From NCBI GenBank assembly GCA_903833275.1, contig CAILEP010000035.1:1-41601 (forward strand): a DNA stretch of 41,601 bases. The letters run 5' to 3'. Under the pieces are notes generated by a model, which ran no database searches, was not told the DNA's origin, and saw only the letters and a list, made by a program, of their open reading frames with translations. The position numbers were made by a program, and so were the translations under genes. This stretch comes from an uncultured Bdellovibrionales bacterium (GTDB lineage Bacteria > Bdellovibrionota > Bdellovibrionia > Bdellovibrionales > UBA1609). Positions 7,901-15,223 of this stretch are shown piece after piece (the first letter of the stretch is position 1; each line of letters begins with the position of its first letter).

Positions 7901-8888
7901 TGTCGGTTCGCGGGTAGCTGATCACTTTGTGGCGTTCGTAGAGATTTTGCGCGAGAGCTAGTGTTTGCGCGGCCGAGAACCCAAAAAGCCGATTGCAATG
8001 TCTTTGCAGCTCGGTGAGATCGTAAAGAAAAGGAGCTGCCTGTTTAACTGTTTTGCCGTCAAGTGAAAGAATTTTAGCGGTCTCTTTCTGCATGCGCGCA
8101 ATCAGCTCGTCTACTTTGGCCAAATCTGGCGGCAGTCGTTTTTCTTTGGCGGTTATGGGGTTTGCCGTTTCATTTTTTTCGCCGATATAGCCACCTTCAA
8201 ATGGCCCGGTGGTGGATTGAAATTTGGCTTCGATAACGTAATAGTTTTCGGGGACGAAATTTTGAATCTTAAGGTCGCGATCGACCACCATCGCGAGCGT
8301 CGGGGTTTGCACGCGCCCGACAAAAAGTTGGTCTTGAGTTGTAATGGCGTAGGCCCGCGAAAGGTTCATGCCGTAAAGCCAATCGGCGCGGCTGCGCGCG
8401 CGGGCCGCATCGGCCAACGAGTCATAGGCCGCCGACGGTTTCAAAGCGCGTAGACCGGCTTTGATCGCGTCTGGGGTCAACGATGATATCCACAAGCGCT
8501 TTACGGGTTTTTTGCATTTCGCCAATTCGTAGATATAGCGAAAGATAAGTTCACCTTCACGACCCGCATCTGTTGCGCAGATCACTTCGCTGCAATCGGC
8601 GAGAATTTTTCGAACAATTTCAAATTGCGGTTTGGTTTTTTCGACGGCGACCAAGGGCCACTTGGTCGGCAGCATCGGAAGATGGTTGAAGCTCCAGCTC
8701 TTCCAAACCGAATTTATCTGATGAGGCTCGGGGAGTGTGACCAAATGCCCAATGGCCCACGTTACGGTGTAACCATTGCCGCGAAAACAGCCCTCACCCT
8801 GTTGATTTGCGCCTACTGAGCGCGCAATGTCTCGGGCCACCGACGGCTTTTCAGCGACGATAACTATATTTTCAATCTCGGTTTGAAT
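4914..8888 (-). CDS. topB-recQ: DNA topoisomerase III - RecQ helicase fusion protein
   Basis: One frame encodes a full type IA topoisomerase III joined to a RecQ helicase. Counting from the GTG at 8840, TOPRIM has DAGREGE at 91-97 and the catalytic tyrosine is Y309 (ISYPRTDSR). A Gly/Pro/Ala-rich linker lies at about 590-630. RecQ follows with Walker A PTGAGKS at 669-675, DEAH at 767-770, a four-cysteine zinc site (CRMVYL...CGLCDVC) and a C-terminal HRDC domain. The start is odd: the GTG at 8840 would remove the first TOPRIM strand, yet codons upstream continue as IVIVAEKPSVAR, the expected topB N-terminus, back to a stop at 8898-8900. No ATG, GTG or TTG lies there; AUU at 8888, six bases after AAGGG, is the best start (1324 residues). 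The fusion would unite strand separation and single-strand passage, as RecQ and Top3 do as partners in recombination-intermediate dissolution. Confidence 0.93.
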   Translation of the reverse strand: MQTEIENIVIVAEKPSVARDIARSVGANQQGEGCFRGNGYTVTWAIGHLVTLPEPHQINSVWKSWSFNHLPMLPTKWPLVAVEKTKPQFEIVRKILADCSEVICATDAGREGELIFRYIYELAKCKKPVKRLWISSLTPDAIKAGLRALKPSAAYDSLADAARARSRADWLYGMNLSRAYAITTQDQLFVGRVQTPTLAMVVDRDLKIQNFVPENYYVIEAKFQSTTGPFEGGYIGEKNETANPITAKEKRLPPDLAKVDELIARMQKETAKILSLDGKTVKQAAPFLYDLTELQRHCNRLFGFSAAQTLALAQNLYERHKVISYPRTDSRHLSQSVAETLPEIVKNIRGPYDAQLAETTGLAPLGSRFVDDEKVSDHHAIIPTKTEASRTHLSPDERKVYDLICRRLLMAWQHDYVTRVTTIITELGELDLFKTQGTVVENIGWKALDLKTRASSQDPDLPSGLAPGVSVEVVNLKPVQKNTEPPPHLTDATLLTGMETAGRNLEDRELADLMRGSGLGTPATRANIIETLLTRKYIERKEKSLIATALGYKVIATVHESVKSPELTARWEKKLGEIQDNKNTLEDFMTELETEVSARISEIAQSPRAPYGASMQTAGPANGASPNFGQAGGSPGPSRTPRAQTSVAQLGQLLKDRFGHAAFRPSQENVCAQVTEGKDVLLVMPTGAGKSICYQVPGVARGGTTLVVSPLLALIEDQVVKLKSLGFAAERIHSGRSREDSRAVCQRYLADELDFLFIAPERLSVPGFVEFLGRRPPTLIAIDEAHCISQWGHDFRPDYRILGERLKELRPAPVIALTATATPAVQDDICKQLNLKSETRVIQGFRRTNIAIEVAELSPGDRADAVLSILKRQNRLPAIVYAPTRKKAEALTEVLDSSLRAGSYHAGMSPAARDKVQTKFLADELDVIVATVAFGMGIDKPNIRTVIHAALPGSVEGYYQEIGRAGRDGLPSQAYLLQSFADQKTHEYFFDMNYPDEAKLQSIFDQLDVQQVGKDYVQKKLRRQMDHETFDRALEQLWVHRGVAIDPEENMTLGQASWPATYQLQREQKRKQLKQIANFTTSGKCRMVYLVSHFGDQNDSGKPCGLCDVCNPTQVESLMQKRGLDQDEQNIAMQMLRALDQDGSLAAGRLFQQLLDSKISVERNDFEKLVTLLEQCGYLETQEATFEKGGKNITYRKLSLATNIDQISERDIEKLEIISAPRAPRSLASRLKKPKRANKKAARRRKQSNAPAEYSSKTFDSLRQWRLSQAKRKNLPAFRIMTDKALIAICESQPRSRTELFEIAGINRKALTLYADDILQVISN

Positions 8889-8963
8889 TTCGATCCCTTA
8901 CCCCTGTGTCTGCACTCAATTTTTAGCATCGCGGGGGCCGCCATGTCATCACCAGGCTTTGTT

Positions 8964-9168
8964 AAAAAGAAAAAAGCCTCGCGGGGGGACGCGAGGCTTT
9001 TAGGGGGGTAACTGCGACCTTAGGGGGGTAAGGTTTGTTGCAATCACTTACCTAACACTAGAGCAATTCGGGGGCCCGCCAGGGGGCTTTAAATTTGTTT
9101 TGAAAGGTGACTTTGCTAGGAGTGCCAAAACGCGGCTGCCTAAATGTTGGCACCTGTCATTTTTGTTT
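8964..9168 (-). ncRNA. Putative structured small RNA, copy 1
   Basis: About 205 bases align with 17686-17888. Read on the minus strand, the element has an outer inverted repeat GTGCCAA/TTGGCAC (9122-9128 with 9148-9154), a conserved stretch TTGCTCTAGTG-TAG, a hairpin ACCTTA-CCCCCC-TAAGGT (9017-9034) and a terminator hairpin with loop UCCCCC followed by a T-rich run. In copy 2 the outer pair of the C-loop hairpin changes from A-T to T-A while staying paired, a compensatory change that supports RNA structure. C-rich loops in bacterial small RNAs often bind G-rich ribosome binding sites; that role is inferred. No clear promoter is seen. A repeated untranscribed element is the alternative. Confidence 0.5.
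8972..9001 (-). terminator. Strong terminator of element copy 1 (possibly bidirectional)
   Basis: AAAAGCCTCGCG at 8972-8983 pairs with CGCGAGGCTTTT at 8990-9001 around a 6-base loop. On the minus strand the stem is followed by TTTTTTCTTTTT, an excellent U-tract. A short T-run on the other side could also serve plus-strand transcripts. Confidence 0.75.
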
Positions 9169-9231
9169 ACGATTCTATCTGGGTGCCCGCTTAGCCCGGC
9201 GGGGCACTGGTCGCGCCTTACCCAAGACGGG

Positions 9232-9248
9232 CGTCTCAATTTGAGACG
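9232..9248. promoter_or_regulatory. GTCTCA-N3-TGAGAC palindrome, site 1
   Basis: CGTCTCA, ATT, TGAGACG: perfect 7-base arms. It lies 30 bases beyond the stop of the outer-membrane protein gene and about 65 bases upstream (minus strand) of the structured element copy 1. The same motif occurs at 17907-17923 and 31664-31678. Confidence 0.45.
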
Positions 9249-9277
9249 ACGCGGTGGGTGCTGCGAATTTGACGAAG

Positions 9278-10858
9278 CTAGGGGCTCTTGCGCCAGGTGA
9301 CTCGAAAGAAAACCTTAGAGGTGAGCGGGTTGCCGCCGTAGGAGTCCTTAAACTCAACTGGCAGATAATCTTGGGTTTCGGCCGCGCCGAAATAGACGTT
9401 CATTTCTTTTCGCTCGATAATTTTGCGTTCATAACCCAAGGTGAGGGCTTTAACCCATCTCGCACCGGTAGAGCCATCTGTAAGTTGAATCTCGAGTTGC
9501 TGGGGCGTTCGTTGCAACACTTCAACTCGCCCGAAAAAATTGTTCTTACCGAGTTGGTAAACGAACTCTTCTAAATAACTATTGAGAGTCATCGCCTCTT
9601 CGCGATTTCGAATTTGGCCCCAAATAGTGGAGGTGTCCAGTTGCCCACTACGTATCATATGACTTGTGGTCAACCAACTCGAATAGGCCATTTCGTGCTG
9701 CAAAGGCTGCGGGCCAATGCCTCGGTCGAGTGCAGATACTTTTGCCGCTGACGCCCCAACTGTGAAATGACTATTCAAAATTTGGTTCACTCGAACGCCA
9801 TAAGAATCGGGGTTGTGCATGTCTAAATTGACTTCAGAGGGGCTCGGCTCGTGACCGCTAAATGTTGAAGCTTCGATCGTCGTTTTCTCGCCGATCTGAA
9901 GTTTTGCGCCGACGACCGTAGAGGTTATGTGAAACACATCTTGTAAGTGGTGGGCCAGTGGCGCGTCTGAGTTGCCTTGGGCCGAGGCCCGATGCATAAA
10001 AGCCGTTGGGCCGGCTGTTGCTTCTCCGCGTGGAGCAAAAAAGAAAGTCAATTTGTGCTGTCCATTTTGACCAAGTGACAAAATATCATAGAAGGTCAGG
10101 CCCATGATGGGTGAGCTGTGCGGATGTTGTGCGTCGACGTAGGGCACTCCGCTCTTGTTGGTTTCGCCAGTTTGCAAAAGCTCGGGTGTGCCAGAGGTGG
10201 GCACTGTCCATTTATCGATGGTGCCCATCCAAGACAGACCCACTTCGTTCGCGTCAGAGGTCTTTTTGTTCACCATCAGCATCCACATGTTGGGGCCTGA
10301 AAAAGCGTCGCGCCCCCGCGGCCCTTGCTCGGTGGTGTAAACCATAAACTGATTATAGTGAAACATCGTTGTCAGCGAATGGTCAGCCTGGCCCGGCATG
10401 CACATCCCCATGTTGGGGTCCCAGACTTGATTGGGTGGGCACTCATTTGGCATGCACATGCCGCCCATTGACGGGTCGGGATGCTGGTTGGGTGGGCAGG
10501 TTTCATTTGAAACAGTTCGATCGAAATTCAGCTCTGATTTTTTGACGTCCCAGTTCGCTATAGCAACGGACTTAAATTCGCTATCTGAATGTGCATCTGA
10601 AAATTCAACGAGTTTAGAATCACTCGCGCTGGCCTTAAACTTCAAGCGATTTGGCCCATTCGCGGCTTCATTGGCGGTGTAGAAATTATTTTTGCAGGCA
10701 GCGATTACGAACGACTTAGAATTCTTCTGTCCGTTTGAACCCAAAATGTTTAAATCGATTTGCTTTCCGATTTCACTTTTTTGACACAGATCTTCTGCTT
10801 GGGTGGTGATCGCGATTAGCAGCCCGAAAACAAAGATAGAAAGACTCGATAGTTTCAT
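9278..10858 (-). CDS. Outer-membrane protein with Cys/Met-rich repeats, possibly metal-related
   Basis: 526 residues with a signal peptide (cleavage near TQA-ED, residue 21). Residues 22-115 form an unrecognised domain. Two tandem motifs follow at about 119-155: CPPNQHPDPSMGGMCMP and CPPNQVWDPNMGMCMP, rich in Cys, Met and Pro, as in periplasmic copper-binding segments. The C-terminal 370 residues look like a beta barrel, with blocks (LLQTGETNKSGVPYVDAQHP, APRGEATAGPTAFMHRASA, HHLQDVFHIT, FSGHEPSP) that I recall from uncharacterised outer-membrane proteins found beside copper-resistance genes. A role in copper or other metal handling is inferred; no metal gene adjoins it here. It is transcribed alone, with a palindrome in its leader or promoter. 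Confidence 0.65.
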   Translation of the reverse strand: MKLSSLSIFVFGLLIAITTQAEDLCQKSEIGKQIDLNILGSNGQKNSKSFVIAACKNNFYTANEAANGPNRLKFKASASDSKLVEFSDAHSDSEFKSVAIANWDVKKSELNFDRTVSNETCPPNQHPDPSMGGMCMPNECPPNQVWDPNMGMCMPGQADHSLTTMFHYNQFMVYTTEQGPRGRDAFSGPNMWMLMVNKKTSDANEVGLSWMGTIDKWTVPTSGTPELLQTGETNKSGVPYVDAQHPHSSPIMGLTFYDILSLGQNGQHKLTFFFAPRGEATAGPTAFMHRASAQGNSDAPLAHHLQDVFHITSTVVGAKLQIGEKTTIEASTFSGHEPSPSEVNLDMHNPDSYGVRVNQILNSHFTVGASAAKVSALDRGIGPQPLQHEMAYSSWLTTSHMIRSGQLDTSTIWGQIRNREEAMTLNSYLEEFVYQLGKNNFFGRVEVLQRTPQQLEIQLTDGSTGARWVKALTLGYERKIIERKEMNVYFGAAETQDYLPVEFKDSYGGNPLTSKVFFRVTWRKSP

Positions 10859-11197
10859 TCAAAAATCCCTTTGGTCTAATGAGTTCGTGTACTTGAATTT
10901 AGCTACTAAATTTATCATATTCAAGAGACCCAAAATTGAAATTCTGTTGAGTCGTGTAAAAAGTATAGGAGTGTTAACGCAATGGTCAGTTTCGTTAGCC
11001 AGAATTGCAAATTGGGGCACGCTTGATCGATTTTGAGAACACGGCTTTCGATCTGCGATATCTGACTCGGTTACCTGACAATTTGTCCCGAAATTAGTTG
11101 CCGCGTCGCCTGGCGATAACTGAATTGCTGGCGGCGATAGCTTAGAGTGGCATACCTATTGCTCCTCTCTAAAGTGTATCCAAACGAGGAGGCATTT
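10859..11197. other. Divergent intergenic region
   Basis: About 340 bases between two divergent genes. It holds the palindrome at 10896-10912 on the side of the outer-membrane protein gene and a GAGGAGG ribosome binding site at 11186-11192 for the host-attachment gene. No coding frame or RNA gene is supported. Confidence 0.5.
10896..10912. promoter_or_regulatory. Palindromic operator candidate before the Cys/Met-rich outer-membrane protein
   Basis: AATTTAG, CTA, CTAAATT: perfect 7-base arms, 38 bases upstream of the start codon at 10858. Flanking TTGAAT and ATTCAA (10893-10898 and 10919-10924) add a wider dyad. This position fits a repressor or activator site; the cognate regulator is not in the window. 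Confidence 0.35.
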
Positions 11198-11692
11198 ATG
11201 TACGGGCATTGGTTTTTAGTGGCGAGCCAAAGGTCAGCAAAGATTTTTTCTGAAATCCCCGATCTGAGAAAGCTTGGTTTGGTGCAGTTGATCGAGAATC
11301 CGTTGGGCCACGAGAAAAGAACGGCGTTGATTCGTAAGCAGGCCGGCAGGGGTGTGCGATCAGCAGGCCGAGGCCAATCTGTTCACTATTCGGATGCCGG
11401 AAATCACGACCCTCAAGTCGACGCCTCCCAACAGTTCGCTAAAGAAGTTTCGAGATTTCTCGAGGCAGCTAGACAAGAAAAGAAATTTCTAACATTAACA
11501 GTCGTCGCCGAACCGCACTTCTTAGGGATGTTGCGAGCGAGCATGGGTTCCGAGCTTAATAAAGTCGTTGTTAGATGGCTAAATAAAGATTTACAAAAAA
11601 CTCCGCAAACGCGTTTAAGCGAATATCTATTGGCCAAAAATAAAGAAGCGGGTGACACCGCCGCCGAGTTCAGTGTTCGATTTATGTATTAG
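11198..11692 (+). CDS. Host attachment family protein (PF10116-like)
   Basis: The ATG at 11198 is chosen because GAGGAGG lies six bases before it; the frame is open from 11147 without support. The 164-residue product begins MYGHWFLVASQRSAKIF, the typical opening of the family named 'protein required for attachment to host cells' (W-x-x-V-A-x-x-x-A-x-x-F), and continues with LIENPLGHEK, a basic glycine-rich middle, FAKEVSRFLEAA and the conserved LTVVAEPHFLGMLRAS block. No signal peptide or membrane segment is present, so it is probably cytoplasmic. The family name stems from a plant-associated bacterium; the fold suggests an eRF1/pelota-like relation, and the true role is unsettled. It faces the receiver gene tail to tail. 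Confidence 0.8.
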   Translation: MYGHWFLVASQRSAKIFSEIPDLRKLGLVQLIENPLGHEKRTALIRKQAGRGVRSAGRGQSVHYSDAGNHDPQVDASQQFAKEVSRFLEAARQEKKFLTLTVVAEPHFLGMLRASMGSELNKVVVRWLNKDLQKTPQTRLSEYLLAKNKEAGDTAAEFSVRFMY

Positions 11693-11731
11693 GCCGATCG
11701 TTGTAATTGCGCTTTTGTATTGCGGCCGGGG

Positions 11732-12262
11732 CTATTTTTTTAATGAAATTCGTGGTTTGATTTGCTTTTCAATTTTAAGAAACGTTTCTAGTTTTTCTTG
11801 ATACGAACCTGTCAATGTGCCGTCAATTGAAACATCTGGAGCCACGGTTTTGGCGAGGTCGTAAATAAGACTTTCAAGGCGAGGCAATAAGAGGGCATTT
11901 CGGATTCGATTAAGAAGTACGGGCGCCTTGAACGGTTTGCTCACGTAATCAAAGAGGCCAGTTTCGATCGCGTTGATAACCTCCGGGTCTGAGCCATTGC
12001 TGGTCAAAAGGATGATCGGGATCTCGGGATGATTTTGGGTGATGTATTCGATAAGGGCGAGGCCGCTCATTTCTGGCATTCGATAGTCGGTGACAACGCA
12101 ATCGATTTTTTTACTCTTGATCAATTCAAGAGCCGCCGTGGCTCGGTCGGTCGTCAACACTGAACTGAAATCGTCTTCGATTGTCTCTTTGATAAGCTCA
12201 AGCAGATCAACGTCGTCATCGACAAGCAATATTGTGGCTTCGAAGGGCTGAGTGTTGTTCAT
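11732..12262 (-). CDS. Response regulator receiver protein
   Basis: The ATG at 12262 (176 residues, MNNTQPFEATILLVDDD) is preferred; a TTG at 12298 in the same frame is the alternative. Residues 9-125 are a CheY-like receiver: acidic pocket VDDD, phospho-acceptor aspartate in VVTDYRMP, threonine in LLTSN and lysine in YVSKPFKAP. The remaining 50 residues are a helical tail without a known output domain, so it probably acts through protein contacts, as single-domain receivers do. It follows cheB on the same strand with a 65-base gap (29 bases if the TTG is used), so the two are likely co-transcribed. Confidence 0.85.
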   Translation of the reverse strand: MNNTQPFEATILLVDDDVDLLELIKETIEDDFSSVLTTDRATAALELIKSKKIDCVVTDYRMPEMSGLALIEYITQNHPEIPIILLTSNGSDPEVINAIETGLFDYVSKPFKAPVLLNRIRNALLLPRLESLIYDLAKTVAPDVSIDGTLTGSYQEKLETFLKIEKQIKPRISLKK

Positions 12263-12327
12263 TAATGTATTAAACCCTAAGTTCGTGGTTAGAATCAAGT
12301 TTTCTTAGACCTGACCTGTTTTAGGTT

Positions 12328-13383
12328 TTACTTTTTCGTGCCGTGAGAAAGATTGGCGATAATTTTGTCTGGGCTGGCGCTCCAAAAGAGAGCACCAAGT
12401 TCGGCAGCGGCGCGGGGCATGCCATAAACAACACAAGATTCTTTTGATTGTCCGATTGTGAGTGCGCCGCCCTGTTTGAGTTTGAGCATCTCTTGCGCCC
12501 CGTCGTGCCCCATGCCAGTCAGCATGATTGCCACTGATTTGTTCGAGAGGCCGATTTTTTGAATCGAATCGAAAAGTGCTGCGACGGAAGGTTTGAAGCG
12601 GGTCTCTTTTGAGTCTGTTCGAGTCGTCGCAAAAAGATTAGGCCCGCGAATTTCGATGATCATGTCAAGAGACCCGGCGGCGATATAAGCGTGATTGTTA
12701 TGCAGCTGCACGGGGCCCTTAACTTCAATCGTCGGGCGTTGAGTCTGAGCTTGAATTCGACTGGCGAACACTGAAGTGTACTGTTCTGGCATGTGTTGAG
12801 CGACGACTATAGGTGGGCAATTGCGTGGCAAGCCGCCGATTATATCGCGAACAATTTCTGTGCCCCCGGTTGATGAGCCGACGGCAATAAGGTTGTACGC
12901 ATTGAGGTCGATTGAATGGCTGGCTTCAATTACGGGCTCGACCGCTCTTAAAGAGGGGTCCGCTTTTCGAAAGAAGGCTGTGATGATATCGGTGATTTCG
13001 GTGGTGAAGCGGGCTAAGTCTGAGCCTTGAGGCTTTCGGATGTAAGACGTCGCGCCGAGCGAAATGGCTTCAAATACAAAATTGCGGTCGTGAAGTGAGT
13101 AATCGGTTACCAATATACAGCGAGCGCCTGTGCTTCGCGAATACTCGCGAAAATTTGAAAGTTTAAGAAAATCTAAACCCGTTCCGCCTTCGAGCTTCAT
13201 GTCGAGAGAAATAAGATTCGGGCGCAACTGGTCGACCATCTTTGCGGCTTTTTCGGCCGAGCCGACGGTGGCCACTATTTCGACGTTGGGTATTCTTGAG
13301 AAAACTTTATTTAAGATAACCTGAACGGGCATCGAATCTTCGACTATCATAATTCGAGTCTTTTGATTCTTTTCTGTGGTCAC
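12328..13383 (-). CDS. cheB: CheB, protein-glutamate methylesterase
   Basis: 351 residues with a GTG start at 13383. A receiver domain (8-125) has the phospho-acceptor D61 in SLDMKLEGG and lysine in IRKPQG. A linker leads to the methylesterase domain (about 160-350), whose catalytic triad is visible: S171 in VGSSTGG, H197 in AQHMPE and D294 in GMGHDG. It removes methyl groups from chemoreceptor glutamates to adapt the chemotaxis response and is switched on by phosphorylation from CheA. No receptor, CheA, CheW or CheR gene is in the window; its only partner here is the downstream receiver protein, so this could be an alternative chemosensory output rather than the main cluster. Confidence 0.93.
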   Translation of the reverse strand: MTTEKNQKTRIMIVEDSMPVQVILNKVFSRIPNVEIVATVGSAEKAAKMVDQLRPNLISLDMKLEGGTGLDFLKLSNFREYSRSTGARCILVTDYSLHDRNFVFEAISLGATSYIRKPQGSDLARFTTEITDIITAFFRKADPSLRAVEPVIEASHSIDLNAYNLIAVGSSTGGTEIVRDIIGGLPRNCPPIVVAQHMPEQYTSVFASRIQAQTQRPTIEVKGPVQLHNNHAYIAAGSLDMIIEIRGPNLFATTRTDSKETRFKPSVAALFDSIQKIGLSNKSVAIMLTGMGHDGAQEMLKLKQGGALTIGQSKESCVVYGMPRAAAELGALFWSASPDKIIANLSHGTKK

Positions 13384-13554
13384 ATCGATCTCGCGTTTTT
13401 AATCGGCGTAAATTTTTAAATCGTAATGTTTGCTATAGTTTAATCGACTTTCTGATTGCGAATCATTAACTAAATATGAGCGATAATGCGCGTTGCTTGT
13501 AATGACTGGCCTTTGGGTTAGTGCGAAGGTCGACGAATTAATTCGGCCTTAATA

Positions 13555-15150
13555 TTACGTGTGATACATGCGGTCTTCAAACGCGGCGAGTGCTGCTTTT
13601 GCGCCTTCGCCCATGGCGATTATGATTTGCTTATAAGGGGTTGTGGTCACGTCGCCAGCCGCATAGATCCCTTTTGCTGAAGTATGGCCTTTGCCATCAA
13701 CCACAACTTCGCCAAACTTGGTGAGCTCGACGACGTTTTTCAAGAAGTGACTATTTGGCACGAGGCCAATTTGAATAAAGACACCATCGAGTACAAGCTT
13801 CTTCGTTTGTTCACTTTGGCGATCAAGATATTCGACAGCTTGAACTTTTTGGCCATCGCCGACGATTCTGTCAGTACGGGCGTTGGTGATAATCGACACA
13901 TTTGAAAGTGATTTGAGTTTATCTACTAAGATCTTATCGGCCTTCAACTGCTCGTTATATTCAACGAGTACAACTTCGCCGACGATACCAGCTAGGTCAA
14001 TTGCCGCTTCGACACCCGAATTGCCGCCACCGACAACCGCAATCTTTTTGCCCTTATAGAACGGGCCGTCGCAGTGCGGGCAGAAGGCGACCCCGCGCCC
14101 GAGATATTCTTTTTCGCCCGGCACGCCAAGCTCGCGCCATTTGGCACCGGTCGCGACGATAATTGAGTCGGCGGTTAAAAATTCTCCGCTTTCAAGTTCG
14201 ATCTTGTGAGCTTTCACGGCAATTTTCTGTGGGTCGTCGCTCGTGCCTTTTTCGATCAGCTTTACTTTTCGATTCTCAAAAACGTGAATGGGGTAACTGG
14301 CGACGTGTTCGTTGAGTTGTGCCGCCAGCTGAGGGCCTTCAGTGTATTTTACCGAAATGAGATTTTCAATCCCCTTGGTGTCTTGCACTTGACCACCAAA
14401 TTTTTCGGCGAGCATCGCCGTTTTCAATCCTTTGCGGACACTATAGATGGCGGCGGATGCGCCAGCGGGGCCTCCGCCTAAGACGACAACATCGAACTGG
14501 CCTAGGTTGGCATCAACCAAGGCGGATTCACCTGAGCTCACTCCAAAGGTCACTTCGAGTTTTGAGATAAGATCGAGCAAGGTAATACGCCCTGAGTGAA
14601 TCATCTTATTATTGACCGCAATACTGGGTACGCCCTGAATGCCGAGCGCGGCAATCTCTTCTGGGGTGTAGCCACCATCAATCATCTCGTGCCGAAAATT
14701 GCCGTGCAGTAAAGCCATCTGATTAAGGGCTTGCACCACGTCGGGGCAGTTTTCGCAGGTCAGAGAGATATAAGTTTTAATATCGATGGGCCCCTTGATT
14801 CGTTTAATTCTTTTTATCAACTGCGCATCTGGCATTTTGCCTTTGCCGTCAGCATTTAAGATAGCCAAAACCAAAGAGCTGAATTCGTGGCCGCCGGGTA
14901 TACCTTTGAAAGTAATTCCGGTGGCGGCACCTTTATAATTAATATGAAACTGCGGCATCAGTGACTGCCGGCCATCAGCGCGCGCGCCTATGTGCGCATT
15001 GATTTTTGGGCTAGTGGACGCCACGTCACTGAGAAGTTCAATCAATTGCGATTGATCTTCGTGCGAGGTGGGTTCGTAAACGAGCTCCACCAGATTTTCA
15101 AGCGGAGCAAACACTGTCTTTAATTGTTCTTTTAATTCAGAGTCTAACAT
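13555..15150 (-). CDS. ahpF: Alkyl hydroperoxide reductase subunit F
   Basis: 531 residues, close to the usual AhpF length of about 520. The N-terminal tandem thioredoxin-like module (1-200) carries the disulfide C132-x-x-C135 (TCENCP). The FAD loop GGGPAG is at 225-230, the active-site pair C357-x-x-C360 in AFCPHCDG and the NAD(P)H loop GGGNSG at 374-379. The enzyme passes electrons from NADH through FAD and two disulfides to AhpC. It lies 73 bases downstream of ahpC on the same strand, with a hairpin between them, so it is probably expressed at a lower level from the ahpC promoter. Confidence 0.96.
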   Translation of the reverse strand: MLDSELKEQLKTVFAPLENLVELVYEPTSHEDQSQLIELLSDVASTSPKINAHIGARADGRQSLMPQFHINYKGAATGITFKGIPGGHEFSSLVLAILNADGKGKMPDAQLIKRIKRIKGPIDIKTYISLTCENCPDVVQALNQMALLHGNFRHEMIDGGYTPEEIAALGIQGVPSIAVNNKMIHSGRITLLDLISKLEVTFGVSSGESALVDANLGQFDVVVLGGGPAGASAAIYSVRKGLKTAMLAEKFGGQVQDTKGIENLISVKYTEGPQLAAQLNEHVASYPIHVFENRKVKLIEKGTSDDPQKIAVKAHKIELESGEFLTADSIIVATGAKWRELGVPGEKEYLGRGVAFCPHCDGPFYKGKKIAVVGGGNSGVEAAIDLAGIVGEVVLVEYNEQLKADKILVDKLKSLSNVSIITNARTDRIVGDGQKVQAVEYLDRQSEQTKKLVLDGVFIQIGLVPNSHFLKNVVELTKFGEVVVDGKGHTSAKGIYAAGDVTTTPYKQIIIAMGEGAKAALAAFEDRMYHT

Positions 15151-15183
15151 TAGGCACCTCTAGATTGTGGGCCACATATTCGC

Positions 15184-15203
15184 CGCTGGCTTTGCGGCCA
15201 GCG
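15184..15203 (-). promoter_or_regulatory. Hairpin between ahpC and ahpF
   Basis: CGCTGGC at 15184-15190 pairs with GCCAGCG at 15197-15203 around a 6-base loop. No T-run follows on the minus strand, so it is more likely an mRNA-stabilising or partly attenuating stem that gives more AhpC than AhpF. Confidence 0.4.
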
Positions 15204-15223
15204 ACGCAAACAAAAAGCTTTCG

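Larger units (their letters stand above)
8889..9277. other. Long intergenic region holding structured element copy 1
   Basis: No protein-coding gene is supported here. It contains the first copy of the structured RNA element (8964-9168), its terminator, and a GTCTCA-type palindrome at 9232-9248 just after the outer-membrane protein gene. The part at 8889-8963 would be the leader of the topoisomerase-helicase mRNA. Confidence 0.6.

Noticed and set aside
9100-9165. TGGCAC in the RNA element read as a sigma-54 promoter
   Set aside because: The GG and GC doublets are not at the required spacing, and copy 2 lacks the second half.
11693-11760. Shared terminator between the host-attachment and receiver genes
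   Set aside because: A T-run is present at 11735-11741 but only a short 5-bp stem with a long loop precedes it.
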